From assembly GCA_963791235.1 (NCBI GenBank), contig CAWBRW010000029.1:1178001-1242000 (forward strand): a DNA stretch of 64,000 nt. Reading direction: 5' to 3'. Shown in pieces: positions 22,661 to 30,963 of the stretch. Source of the DNA: JALORV01 sp963791235 (GTDB taxonomy: Bacteria; Pseudomonadota; Gammaproteobacteria; Burkholderiales; Burkholderiaceae_F). A program made the translations under genes and the position numbers. The notes under the pieces were generated by a model. It worked only from the letters and a program-made list of their open reading frames with translations, was not told the origin of the DNA and searched no databases. Every line of letters starts with the position of its first letter. The first letter of the stretch is position 1.

Positions 22661-24040
22661 ATGGCTGTCAGCGTTTTCGACCTTTTCAAGATCGGCATCG
22701 GGCCGTCGAGTTCGCACACGGTCGGGCCGATGCGCGCGGCGCGGCTGTTCGCCCTGCGGCTGGACGGCGACGGGCTGTTCGATCGCGTGGCCGGGGTCGA
22801 CGTGCAACTGCACGGCTCGCTGGGTGCGACGGGCAAGGGCCACGGCAGCGACAAGGCGGTACTGCTGGGGCTGGAAGGCGAGGAGCCGGCCACCGTCGAC
22901 GTCGAAGCGATCGCGGCGCGAATCCAGCACATACGCGATGATCGATCGTTGCGCCTGTTGGGTCGACGGCCCATCGCGTTCGACGAGCGCAGCCACCTGC
23001 ACTTCCTGACGAAGCCGCTGCCGTTTCACGCGAATGGCCTGCACTTCGTCGCGCTCGACGCGCGGGGCATCGAGCTGCTGTCGCGGACCTATTACTCGGT
23101 GGGTGGCGGCTTCGTCGTCAGTGAGGAGGTGGCGGTCGACGGCTCTGCACAGAAGCGGATTGCGCCCGATACGACCATCCTGCCGCTGCCGTTCCACAGC
23201 GGCGCGGAACTGCTGGTCCAGTGCCAGGCAAATGGCCTGTCGATCGCACAGGTCATGCGTGCCAACGAACGCCACTGGCGCAGCGACGCGGAGATTGATG
23301 CCGGATTGACGCAAATATGGCAGGTGATGCGGGACTGTGCCGCGCGCGGATTAGTGACCGACGGCGTGCTGCCTGGCGGCCTGAAGGTAAAGCGCAGGGC
23401 AGCCGAATGGCAGCGCAAGCTGGTCGCACGCGATGGTGGTGACCCGCTGGCGGCGCTCGACTGGGTCAACCTGTGGGCGCTGGCGGTGAACGAAGAGAAC
23501 GCGGCAGGCGGCCGGGTCGTTACTGCTCCCACCAATGGTGCGGCCGGCATCATCCCGGCCGTGCTGCATTACTACAGGCGCTTTGTTCCCGACTCCAGCG
23601 ACGCCGATGTCATCGACTTCCTCCTGACGGCCGGCGCGATAGGAATTCTCTACAAGGAGAACGCCTCGATCTCCGGCGCCGAGGTCGGCTGCCAGGGCGA
23701 GGTCGGTGTGGCGTGCTCGATGGCGGCCGGTGCACTCGCGGCGGTGCTCGGTGGTACGCCGGAGCAGGTCGAGAACGCTGCGGAGATCGGCATGGAGCAC
23801 CATCTGGGTTTGACCTGTGACCCGGTTGGCGGACTGGTGCAGATTCCTTGCATTGAGCGCAACGCGATCGCGTCAGTGAAGGCAATCAATGCGGCACGCA
23901 TGGCGCTCGCCGGTGACGGCACGCACTTCGTCTCGCTCGATCAGGTGATCAAGACAATGCGAGAGACCGGCGCTGACATGCAGACCAAGTACAAGGAAAC
24001 GGCGCGCGGCGGTCTAGCGCTCAATGTGATCGAATGCTGA
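22661..24040 (+). CDS. sdaA: L-serine ammonia-lyase, iron-sulfur dependent
   Basis: 459 residues from ATG 22661, chosen because the family begins VSVFDLFKIGIGPSSSHTVGPM, split here as VSVFDLFKIGIGP and SSSHTVGPM. Both the beta domain (N-terminal) and alpha domain are fused, as in single-chain proteobacterial enzymes. Cluster ligands appear in SGAEVGCQGEVGVACSMAAG and CDPVGGLVQIPC. It converts L-serine to pyruvate and ammonia using an oxygen-sensitive 4Fe-4S cluster. The nearby gcv operon interconverts glycine and one-carbon units, so the two fit a shared glycine/serine catabolic context. The next gene overlaps it by seven bases. Confidence 0.95.
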   Translation: MAVSVFDLFKIGIGPSSSHTVGPMRAARLFALRLDGDGLFDRVAGVDVQLHGSLGATGKGHGSDKAVLLGLEGEEPATVDVEAIAARIQHIRDDRSLRLLGRRPIAFDERSHLHFLTKPLPFHANGLHFVALDARGIELLSRTYYSVGGGFVVSEEVAVDGSAQKRIAPDTTILPLPFHSGAELLVQCQANGLSIAQVMRANERHWRSDAEIDAGLTQIWQVMRDCAARGLVTDGVLPGGLKVKRRAAEWQRKLVARDGGDPLAALDWVNLWALAVNEENAAGGRVVTAPTNGAAGIIPAVLHYYRRFVPDSSDADVIDFLLTAGAIGILYKENASISGAEVGCQGEVGVACSMAAGALAAVLGGTPEQVENAAEIGMEHHLGLTCDPVGGLVQIPCIERNAIASVKAINAARMALAGDGTHFVSLDQVIKTMRETGADMQTKYKETARGGLALNVIEC

Positions 24041-24873
24041 CGGGCGCAACGAGCGTCCTCTGCGCGGGACTGACGGCAATGTTCGTATCGGCTTGGGTCG
24101 AGCGGTTCTTCTTCTATCCGGACAATCTGCGGTACACGACACCGGCGCAGTTCGGATTGCAGGTCGAGGACGTGTGGATCGCGGCGGCCGATGGCTCGAA
24201 GCTGCATGCGTGGTTCCTGCCCGCGCAGGGCCGGGCCAAGGCCACGGTGCTGCATCTGCACGGCAACGCCGCCAATGTCAGCAACCATTTGCCTCTGGTG
24301 GCCTGGCTGCCGCCGCGTGGCTTCAATGTGCTAACGCTCGATTACCGGGGATTCGGTCGTTCGCAGGGCACGCCATCGCTCGACGGCGTCGTCGACGACG
24401 CGGCGGCTGGGTTGAACCACTTGCGCGGCCGCAACGATGTCGATGCGACGCGCCTGATCGTCGTTGGCCAGAGCCTCGGTGGTGCCACCGCGCTGCGCCT
24501 GCTCGCTCGTGACTCCGGCGGCGTGCGACTCGCCGTGATCGATTCAGCGTTCGCCAGTTACCGGCAGATCGCGCGCGAGGCTGCGTCGACCGCCGGTGTC
24601 CTTGCGCCATTGGCCCCGTTCGTGATGAAGGCGTTCCCTGGTCCGGAGAAGGACCCGATCACGGCCTTGCGCTCGATACACGTTCCGTTGATCTTCGTGC
24701 ACGGGACGCGCGATGCGGTTATCGCGCATGACCACAGTGTGCAACTTCACGCCGCCGCCAACGCGCCGAAGGAACTGTGGACGGTCGACGATGCCGAGCA
24801 CGTGGCCGTCTTTGGCGACCCGGGCCCGTGGCGCGATCGTCTGGCCAGCGCGCTGGAGGCCGCGGTACGGTGA
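24034..24873 (+). CDS. Alpha/beta hydrolase, membrane-anchored, BEM46/YqkD type
   Basis: 279 residues. An N-terminal hydrophobic segment (TSVLCAGLTAMFVSAW) precedes a hydrolase fold: HLHGNAANVS oxyanion strand, DYRGFGRSQG, nucleophile elbow GQSLGG, an acidic residue in HGTRDAV and a catalytic His near DDAEHVAVF. This is the BEM46-like subgroup, whose substrates are mostly unknown. The start overlaps the sdaA stop, so the genes are probably co-transcribed, though no shared pathway is evident. Confidence 0.85.
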   Translation: MLTGATSVLCAGLTAMFVSAWVERFFFYPDNLRYTTPAQFGLQVEDVWIAAADGSKLHAWFLPAQGRAKATVLHLHGNAANVSNHLPLVAWLPPRGFNVLTLDYRGFGRSQGTPSLDGVVDDAAAGLNHLRGRNDVDATRLIVVGQSLGGATALRLLARDSGGVRLAVIDSAFASYRQIAREAASTAGVLAPLAPFVMKAFPGPEKDPITALRSIHVPLIFVHGTRDAVIAHDHSVQLHAAANAPKELWTVDDAEHVAVFGDPGPWRDRLASALEAAVR

Positions 24874-24964
24874 CGTCTCGCTATCGCAACCAACCTTCGA
24901 CAACATGGCATGACGACTGAGGCCGCGTTGCCGATGCACTTCGAGCAACCCCGGCGAGTTGGGC

Positions 24965-26212
24965 ATGGATGATCGATCGCTGCCGCTCGCCGGCATCCGA
25001 GTCGTCGAGTTCACGCACATGGTGATGGGCCCGACCTGCGGCATGATCCTGGCTGATCTCGGCGCGGAGGTCATCAAGGTCGAACCGGTCGGCGGCGACA
25101 GCACGCGCAACCTGGTCGGCTCCGGTGCCGGCTTCTTCCCGATGTTCAACCGCAACAAGAAGAGCCTTGCGGTCGATACCAAGGATCCCCGGGGCCGCGA
25201 GATCGTGCTCAAGCTGGTCGCGACAGCAGACATCTTCAGCGAGAACTTCAAGGCCGGCACGATGGCGAAGCTCGGGTTCGAGTACGCCTCTCTTTCGAAG
25301 GTGAACCCTCGACTGATCTACATCTCACACAAGGGTTTCCTGCCGGGGCCCTACGAGAACCGCACCGCCCTGGATGAGGTCGTGCAGATGATGGGAGGGC
25401 TCGCGTACATGACAGGGCCCGAAGGGCGGCCGCTGCGCGCCGGCAGCAGCGTCAACGACATCATGGGCGGCATGTTCGGTGCGATCGGTGCGCTGGCCGC
25501 GCTGCACCAGCGCGCGCAGACCGGTCTCGGGAAGGAAGTCCAGGTGGGGCTCTTCGAAAACAACGTCCTCCTCGTGGCGCAGCACATGATGCAGACCTCG
25601 GTCACCGGCAAGCCAGCGGCGCCGATGCCGAGCCGCATCTCCGCGTGGGCAATCTACGACGTGTTCACCGTCAAGGATGGCGGACAGATCTTCCTCGCGG
25701 TCGTCTCCGACACGCAGTGGGCGAGCTTCTGCGACGCGTTTGGTTTCGCGGACCTCAAGGCCGATGACCGGCTTGCAAGCAACAACGACCGCGTGCGGGC
25801 CCGCGACTGGATGATGCCGGTGCTGCGCCAGCGCCTTGCCGAGAGACCAGCGCACGAACTCGGTGCGATGTTCGAGAAGAATGGCCTGCCGTATGCGCCG
25901 ATCACACGGCCGCAGGATCTCTTTGACGATCCGCATCTGAACGCGACCGGGGGGCTGGCGACGGTCAGGATTCCGGCGAGTGCCAGCGGTGCCGGTCGCG
26001 AGGTCGAGGCACGTACCCCGCTGCTGCCGTTGGCGCTTGACGGTGCGCGGCCCCCGGCGCGACGTGGACCGCCGGCGCTCGGTGAGGACAGCGTCGAAGT
26101 ATTGCGCGGCCTTGGCTATCATGACGATGAGATCGCTGGACTGCAGGGGGCTGGCGTCATTGCCGACGTGGGCGGCGGTCCGGCGAGCGCCCCGGAAGCC
26201 GTAAGCGGCTGA
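24965..26212 (+). CDS. Family III (CaiB/BaiF/Frc) CoA transferase
   Basis: 415 residues from ATG 24965 (a TTG two codons upstream is possible). Typical blocks are RVVEFTHMVMGPTCGMILADLGAEVIKVE (shown as VVEFTHMVMGP and ADLGAEVIKVE), FFPMFNRNKKS, and the catalytic aspartate D165 in SSVNDIMGGMFGA. This fold exchanges CoA between acyl-CoA and a free acid by an anhydride/aspartyl-CoA mechanism. Formyl-CoA:oxalate CoA transferase, carnitine CoA transferase and alpha-methylacyl-CoA racemase all belong here, and the substrate cannot be read from sequence. The acyl-CoA ligase and ILVBL-like genes lie 3-7 kb away. Confidence 0.88.
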   Translation: MDDRSLPLAGIRVVEFTHMVMGPTCGMILADLGAEVIKVEPVGGDSTRNLVGSGAGFFPMFNRNKKSLAVDTKDPRGREIVLKLVATADIFSENFKAGTMAKLGFEYASLSKVNPRLIYISHKGFLPGPYENRTALDEVVQMMGGLAYMTGPEGRPLRAGSSVNDIMGGMFGAIGALAALHQRAQTGLGKEVQVGLFENNVLLVAQHMMQTSVTGKPAAPMPSRISAWAIYDVFTVKDGGQIFLAVVSDTQWASFCDAFGFADLKADDRLASNNDRVRARDWMMPVLRQRLAERPAHELGAMFEKNGLPYAPITRPQDLFDDPHLNATGGLATVRIPASASGAGREVEARTPLLPLALDGARPPARRGPPALGEDSVEVLRGLGYHDDEIAGLQGAGVIADVGGGPASAPEAVSG

Positions 26213-26223
26213 ACCCGCACGTC

Positions 26224-26856
26224 ATGCCGTTCACCTCCGAGGAGTTGCAGGGAATCGCCGCACGCACGCTGGCGCACTACAACGAGCGTGCGGAGGCCTA
26301 CTGGGCCGGGACTCGTGACCACGATGTAAGCCAGAACATTGCTGCCCTGCTGCGGCATGTCGAGGCAGCGCCGCCGCTTGAGCTGCTCGACTTTGGATGC
26401 GGGCCCGGGCGCGACCTCAAGACGTTCAGGTCCCTGGGGCATCACGCGATGGGCCTGGAGGGTTCAGCGCAGTTGGCGGCGCTGGCTCGCGCGTATAGCG
26501 GCTGTGAAGTCCTCGAGCAGAACTTCCTCGATCTGAAGTTGCCGAGCAGTCGATTCGACGGCGTGTTCGCCAATGCTTCCCTGTTCCACGTGCCAAGTCA
26601 GGTCCTGCCGCAGGTCCTGTGCGCACTGCATCAGGCGCTCAAGCCGAACGGCGTCCTCTTCAGTTCGAATCCGCGGGGGGACGGCCAGGAGGGCTGGAAT
26701 GGCGATCGCTATGGTGCCTTCCACGAATGGGATTCCTGGCGCGGCTACATGACCGCCGCCGGTTTCGTGGAACTGGATCACTATTTTCGACCCGCAGGAT
26801 TGCCGCGAGAGCAACAACCGTGGCTGGCCAGTGTGTGGCGAAAGCCAGGGTCATGA
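26224..26856 (+). CDS. Class I SAM-dependent methyltransferase
   Basis: 210 residues. Motif I is clear (LLDFGCGPGRDL, about residue 57), followed by motif II (GLEGSA), motif III region (FDGVFANASLFHV) and post-motifs (ALKPNGVLFSSNPRG). There is no membrane segment and no target-recognition domain, so it probably acts on a small molecule. It starts 12 bases after the CoA transferase stop and is likely in the same transcript. The acceptor is unknown. Confidence 0.85.
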   Translation: MPFTSEELQGIAARTLAHYNERAEAYWAGTRDHDVSQNIAALLRHVEAAPPLELLDFGCGPGRDLKTFRSLGHHAMGLEGSAQLAALARAYSGCEVLEQNFLDLKLPSSRFDGVFANASLFHVPSQVLPQVLCALHQALKPNGVLFSSNPRGDGQEGWNGDRYGAFHEWDSWRGYMTAAGFVELDHYFRPAGLPREQQPWLASVWRKPGS

Positions 26857-26936
26857 GCGGTGCAGGCGGTCGGCAGGCGCAGAGTGCAAGGGCGCAGGTT
26901 TCAGCCTGACCCTGGCAGTGCTGGACCGAACCCGCG

Positions 26937-27431
26937 TCAGCGGCGCACGTACTCCACGAAGTCGACTGCGAACGGCCGCTCATCGCCGCGCGCGTGGTGA
27001 TCGCGCGCGACTTCCCGCCATTGCGCCGGGTCGGGGGCCGGGAAGTAGGTGTCGCCTTCGAAGTCGTGGTCAATCTCCGTGACCAGCAGGCGATCCGCGC
27101 TGGGCAGCGCGAGCCGATAGAGTTCCGCTCCGCCGATGACGAAGGCTTCCGTCGCGCCGACGCATCGTGCGAGCGCCGCGTCGAGACCGGGTACCACCTC
27201 TGCTCCTGGCGCCGCAAGCGCTGTGTTGCGCGAGATGACGATGCTGCGCCGGCCCGGCAGAGGTCGACCGATCGATTCCCACGTCTTGCGCCCCATGATG
27301 ATCGGGTGCCCCATCGTCACGCGCTTGAAGTACGCCTGCTCACCAGGAATCTTCCACGGCATCGCGTTGTCCTTGCCGATCACGCCGTTGCGGGCGCGGG
27401 CGACAATGAGCGTCAGGCGGGGCTGGGTCAT
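26937..27431 (-). CDS. folA: Dihydrofolate reductase
   Basis: 164 residues. Motifs are LIVARARNGVIGKDNAMPW, PIIMGRKTWESIGRPLPGR (within the NADPH site) and FVIGGAELY. The active-site carboxylate, Asp27 in E. coli, is Glu31 here (PGEQAYFK), a variation also known from other DHFRs. It reduces dihydrofolate to tetrahydrofolate. The start overlaps the stop of the upstream transporter gene by four bases. thyA lies upstream on the same strand, the classical folate pair since ThyA makes the dihydrofolate that FolA recycles. Confidence 0.95.
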   Translation of the reverse strand: MTQPRLTLIVARARNGVIGKDNAMPWKIPGEQAYFKRVTMGHPIIMGRKTWESIGRPLPGRRSIVISRNTALAAPGAEVVPGLDAALARCVGATEAFVIGGAELYRLALPSADRLLVTEIDHDFEGDTYFPAPDPAQWREVARDHHARGDERPFAVDFVEYVRR

Positions 27432-28336
27432 GGCTTGAGCGAACTCGGCTTGCGGGCGAGCAGCGTGGTGGCGATCGCCCCGACAACGAAGACGGCGGCG
27501 ATCCAGTCCTGCCAGCCCGGTATCTCGCCGACGATCCAGGTGGCCGAGAGGATACCGACCAGCGGCACCGCCATGATCGAAAACGCACTGGCCGTGGCCG
27601 GTAGTTCGCGCGCCAGCCCGAACCAGATGATCTGCGAGACGCCGTAATTGATCGCAAAGCTCCAGATCAGCGCCGCCCACATCGAGGCCGAGAAATTCCA
27701 GGTCGGAAACGGCTCGCTCACGCCAGCGACAACCCAGAATGCTGCGCTCGACAGCAGCATCATCCACACGGTGATCACCGGTGTCGGCAACGTCAGCCGG
27801 CTGCGACGCATCAGGATCGTGCCCAGCGCCCACGACGCGGCGGCCAGCTGCATCCAGAGGATGCCGAGCGGATTGCCCGCGAGCGTAAGAAACTCGTCGC
27901 CGAGCAGCAGCAGGATCGCCGCCATGACACAGAGGGCCGCCCAGGCAATGCGCGGTGTCAGTCGCTCGTTGAAGAAAACAATCGACAGCAGCACTGTCCA
28001 GACGGGCATCGTGAAGCCGAGGATCGCCGCACGGCCGGAAGCCAGCGCGTGCACGCCTAGGATCGAGAAGAAGTGCCAGCCGAAGATGTTCGTGACCGTC
28101 AGGCTCGCCATCGCCGGCCATGCACTGCGTGGCAGCCGCATGTCCTGGCCACGCGCGGTGTAGAAGACGTAGAGGAGCAGCGAACCGCCCGTCATCGTCA
28201 CTGCGCGAAAGTAGAGCGGCGTCAGTTCCCGCAGCGAGAACTTCATCAGGGGCCAGTTGAGGCCCCACATCAGCGTGAGCGCCGCCAGCCCGATCAGCGC
28301 ACCGCGGCGGAGCGCGGGGCCTGTACCCGTTGCCAT
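27428..28336 (-). CDS. EamA/DMT superfamily transporter
   Basis: 302 residues with ten predicted membrane helices in two repeats, each an EamA domain. The first opens with GLAALTLMWGLNWPLMKF; the second has LPATASAFSIMAVPLVGIL followed by GEIPGWQDWIAAVFVVGA, the typical end of the family. It probably exports a small metabolite; the substrate is unknown. It sits between thyA and folA, ten bases from thyA, and overlaps folA by four bases, so all three probably form one operon. Confidence 0.85.
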   Translation of the reverse strand: MATGTGPALRRGALIGLAALTLMWGLNWPLMKFSLRELTPLYFRAVTMTGGSLLLYVFYTARGQDMRLPRSAWPAMASLTVTNIFGWHFFSILGVHALASGRAAILGFTMPVWTVLLSIVFFNERLTPRIAWAALCVMAAILLLLGDEFLTLAGNPLGILWMQLAAASWALGTILMRRSRLTLPTPVITVWMMLLSSAAFWVVAGVSEPFPTWNFSASMWAALIWSFAINYGVSQIIWFGLARELPATASAFSIMAVPLVGILSATWIVGEIPGWQDWIAAVFVVGAIATTLLARKPSSLKP

Positions 28337-28345
28337 GATCAGGTC

Positions 28346-29140
28346 CTAGACCGCGACCGGCGCCTTGATGTGAGGATGCGGGTCGTAGTCGACGATCTCG
28401 AAGTCGTCGAACGTGTAGTCGAAGAGTGAGGCCGGCCTGCGCCTGATCACGAGTCGCGGATAGGGACGCGGTACACGCGCGAGCTGCTCGCGCACCTGCT
28501 CGAAGTGATTGCTGTAGATGTGGCAGTCGCCACCGGTCCAGACGAAATCACCGACGCCAAGATCGCACTGCTGCGCCACCATGTGCGTCAGCAGCGCGTA
28601 GCTCGCGATGTTGAACGGCACGCCGAGGAAGATGTCGCAGCTGCGCTGATAGAGCTGGCAGGAGAGCTTTCCCTCGGCGACATAGAACTGGAACAGCAGG
28701 TGGCACGGCGGCAGCGCCATCTTCGGGATGTCGCTGACGTTCCAGGCCGAGACGAGCAGCCGGCGCGAATCCGGATTCGACTTGATCTCGCGCATCACCT
28801 GCGAGATCTGGTCGATCGAGCCGCCGTCGGGTGTCGGCCACGACCGCCACTGCACGCCGTACACCGGTCCGAGTTCGCCGTCTTCACGCGCCCACTCGTC
28901 CCAGATCGTGACCTTGTTGTCGCGCAGGTACTTGACGTTGCTCGAGCCCTGCAGGAACCACAGCAGCTCGTGGATGATCGAGCGCAGGTGCAGCTTCTTG
29001 GTCGTGACCAGCGGGAAACCCTCGCCAAGATCGAAGCGCATCTGGTAGCCGAACCAGGAACGGGTGCCGGTGCCGGTTCGGTCGGCCTTGACCACGCCAT
29101 GTTCGAACACATGGCGCATGAAATCTTCGTATTGACGCAT
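28346..29140 (-). CDS. thyA: Thymidylate synthase
   Basis: 264 residues, the usual bacterial size. The folate/dUMP site motifs are present: DRTGTGT near residue 20, FPLVTTKK, ELLWFLQG, the nucleophile Cys146 in ALPPCHLLFQF, and QRSCDIFLGVPFNIASYALL (quoted as QRSCDIFLGV and FNIASYALL). It methylates dUMP to dTMP with methylene-tetrahydrofolate. It is the first gene of a thyA-transporter-folA operon, divergent from the acyl-CoA ligase gene. Confidence 0.97.
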   Translation of the reverse strand: MRQYEDFMRHVFEHGVVKADRTGTGTRSWFGYQMRFDLGEGFPLVTTKKLHLRSIIHELLWFLQGSSNVKYLRDNKVTIWDEWAREDGELGPVYGVQWRSWPTPDGGSIDQISQVMREIKSNPDSRRLLVSAWNVSDIPKMALPPCHLLFQFYVAEGKLSCQLYQRSCDIFLGVPFNIASYALLTHMVAQQCDLGVGDFVWTGGDCHIYSNHFEQVREQLARVPRPYPRLVIRRRPASLFDYTFDDFEIVDYDPHPHIKAPVAV

Positions 29141-29278
29141 GGGGGGATTCTATCGGGCCGCGGCCGCGCTTCCCGCGGCGCAGCAATAGAGTGCACCACC
29201 AGTGGTCGCTGCGCGCCGCTTGCAGTAGGCTGCGCCACCGCGCCAGACGGGCGAGACAGAGCACACGACGGGGGAGAC

Positions 29279-30957
29279 ATGAGCGAGAACCGGCTGATAC
29301 TGGACTACGTCCTCGACCACGAGGCAAAACTCGGCGATCGCGTCTACATGACGCAGCCGATCGGCAACAACCAGGTCACGGACTACACCTGGGCGCAGGT
29401 GGTGGACCAGTCGCGACGCATGGCGGCGCACCTGCAGAGCCTCGGGTATCCGCAGGGCGCACGCATCGCGATCCTGTCGAAGAACTGCGCGCACTTCATC
29501 ATGGCCGAAGCTGGCGATCTGGATGGCCGGCTACACGACGGTGGCCATCTTCCCGACCGAGACCGCAGAGACGATCAATTACGTGCTGACGCACAGCGAG
29601 GCGAGCCTGCTGTTCGTCGGCAAGCTCGACACCTGGCCGCATCAGCAGCCGGGCGTGCCCAAGGGCCTGCCCTGCGTCGCGTTTCCGCTGGCGCCCAAGA
29701 CCGACTTCGACACCTGGGACGCGATCGTCGCGCGCACTTCGCCGCTCGCCGGCAAGCCGTCGCGAAACGCCGACGAGCTGGCGATGCTGATCTACACGTC
29801 GGGATCGACCGGAACGCCGAAGGGCGTGATGATCACCTTCGACGCCTTCACGCGCGCCGGCGAAGGCAGTCGCGGCGCAGGTGCAGCGCCGCGTCGGCGG
29901 GCCCGGACAACCGCATGCTGTCGTATCTGCCGCTCGCGCACAGTTTCGAGCGGTCCTGGGTGGAAGCCATGTCACTGGTCGATGGTCAGATTCACCTGTT
30001 CTTCGCCGAGTCGCTCGATACCTTCCTGCAGGACCTGCAGCGCACGCGTCCGACGTTGTTCCTCTCGGTGCCGCGCCTCTGGCTCAAGTTCCAGCAGGGT
30101 GTGTTCGCCAAGATGCCGCCGGCCAAGCTCGATCGACTGCTCGGCATTCCGATCCTCGGCAAGATCGTCGCAAAGAAGATCCGCAAGGGCCTGGGGCTCG
30201 ACCAGGTGAAGCTCGCCGGCAGCGGCTCGGCGCCGATCCCGCCCGGTCTGATCACGTGGTACCGCCGCATCGGCCTGCCGCTGTACGAAGGCTACGGCAT
30301 GACCGAGGACAGCTCGTATTCGCATATGTCGGACGAGGCGCACAACGCACCGGGGTACGTGGGCGTGCCGAGCCCGGGGTCGAGGTCAAGCTGAGTGGCG
30401 AGGGCGAAGTGCTGATCAAGTCGCCGGGGCAGTGCAGTGGCTACTACAAGCAGCCGGAGCTGACCGCGGAGTCGTTCACCGAAGATGGCTTCTTCCGCAC
30501 GGGCGACCTTGGCGAACGCACGCCCGACGGCCTGCTGAAGCTGACCGGGCGCGCCAAGGAGCTCTTCAAGACGGCGAAGGGCAAGTACGTCGCCCCGGCG
30601 CCGATCGAGAACCGCATCAACGCCCATCCGATGGTGGAACTGTCGCTGGTGTCGGGGGTCGGCCAGCCGGCCGCCTACGCGATGGTGATCCTGGCGGAGC
30701 ACCTGCGGCCGCGCATGCGCGAGGCGGAGCTGCGCACGCAGGTCGAGAAGGAGATGCACCAGTTGCTGCAGGAGATCAACGCCGCGGTGTCTGACCATGA
30801 GCAGCTGCACATGATCGTCGTCGCGCAGGATCCCTGGTCGATCGAGAACGGCTTCCTGACGCCGACGATGAAGGTCCGGCGCGGCCGCATCGAGAAGGCC
30901 ATGGAACCGCACGTGGAAAGCTGGTACGCCACCAAGCGGCGCGTGCACTGGCACTGA
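29279..30957 (+). CDS. Long-chain acyl-CoA synthetase (AMP-forming), three apparent frameshifts
   Basis: ATG 29279 follows GGGGGAG. The P-loop motif YTSGSTGTPKGVMITF, the acyl-site block LPLAHSFERSWVEAMSL, GYGMTEDSS and the hinge region FFRTGDLGERTPDG-LLKLTGRAKELFKTAKGKYVAP (C-terminal domain) are all readable, but in three frames. Breaks fall near 29510 (surplus base in GAAGCTGG), near 29860-29890, and at 30376-30379 (one G short). Corrected length is about 560 residues. It activates fatty acids as CoA thioesters. The next gene starts six bases after the stop, so an operon with the ThDP enzyme is very likely. Confidence 0.88.
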
Positions 30958-30963
30958 CGAGGG

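Noticed and set aside
28505..29278. Plus-strand open frame opposite thyA leading into the acyl-CoA ligase
   Set aside because: It is antisense to a clear thyA gene; the ligase starts at 29279 behind GGGGGAG.
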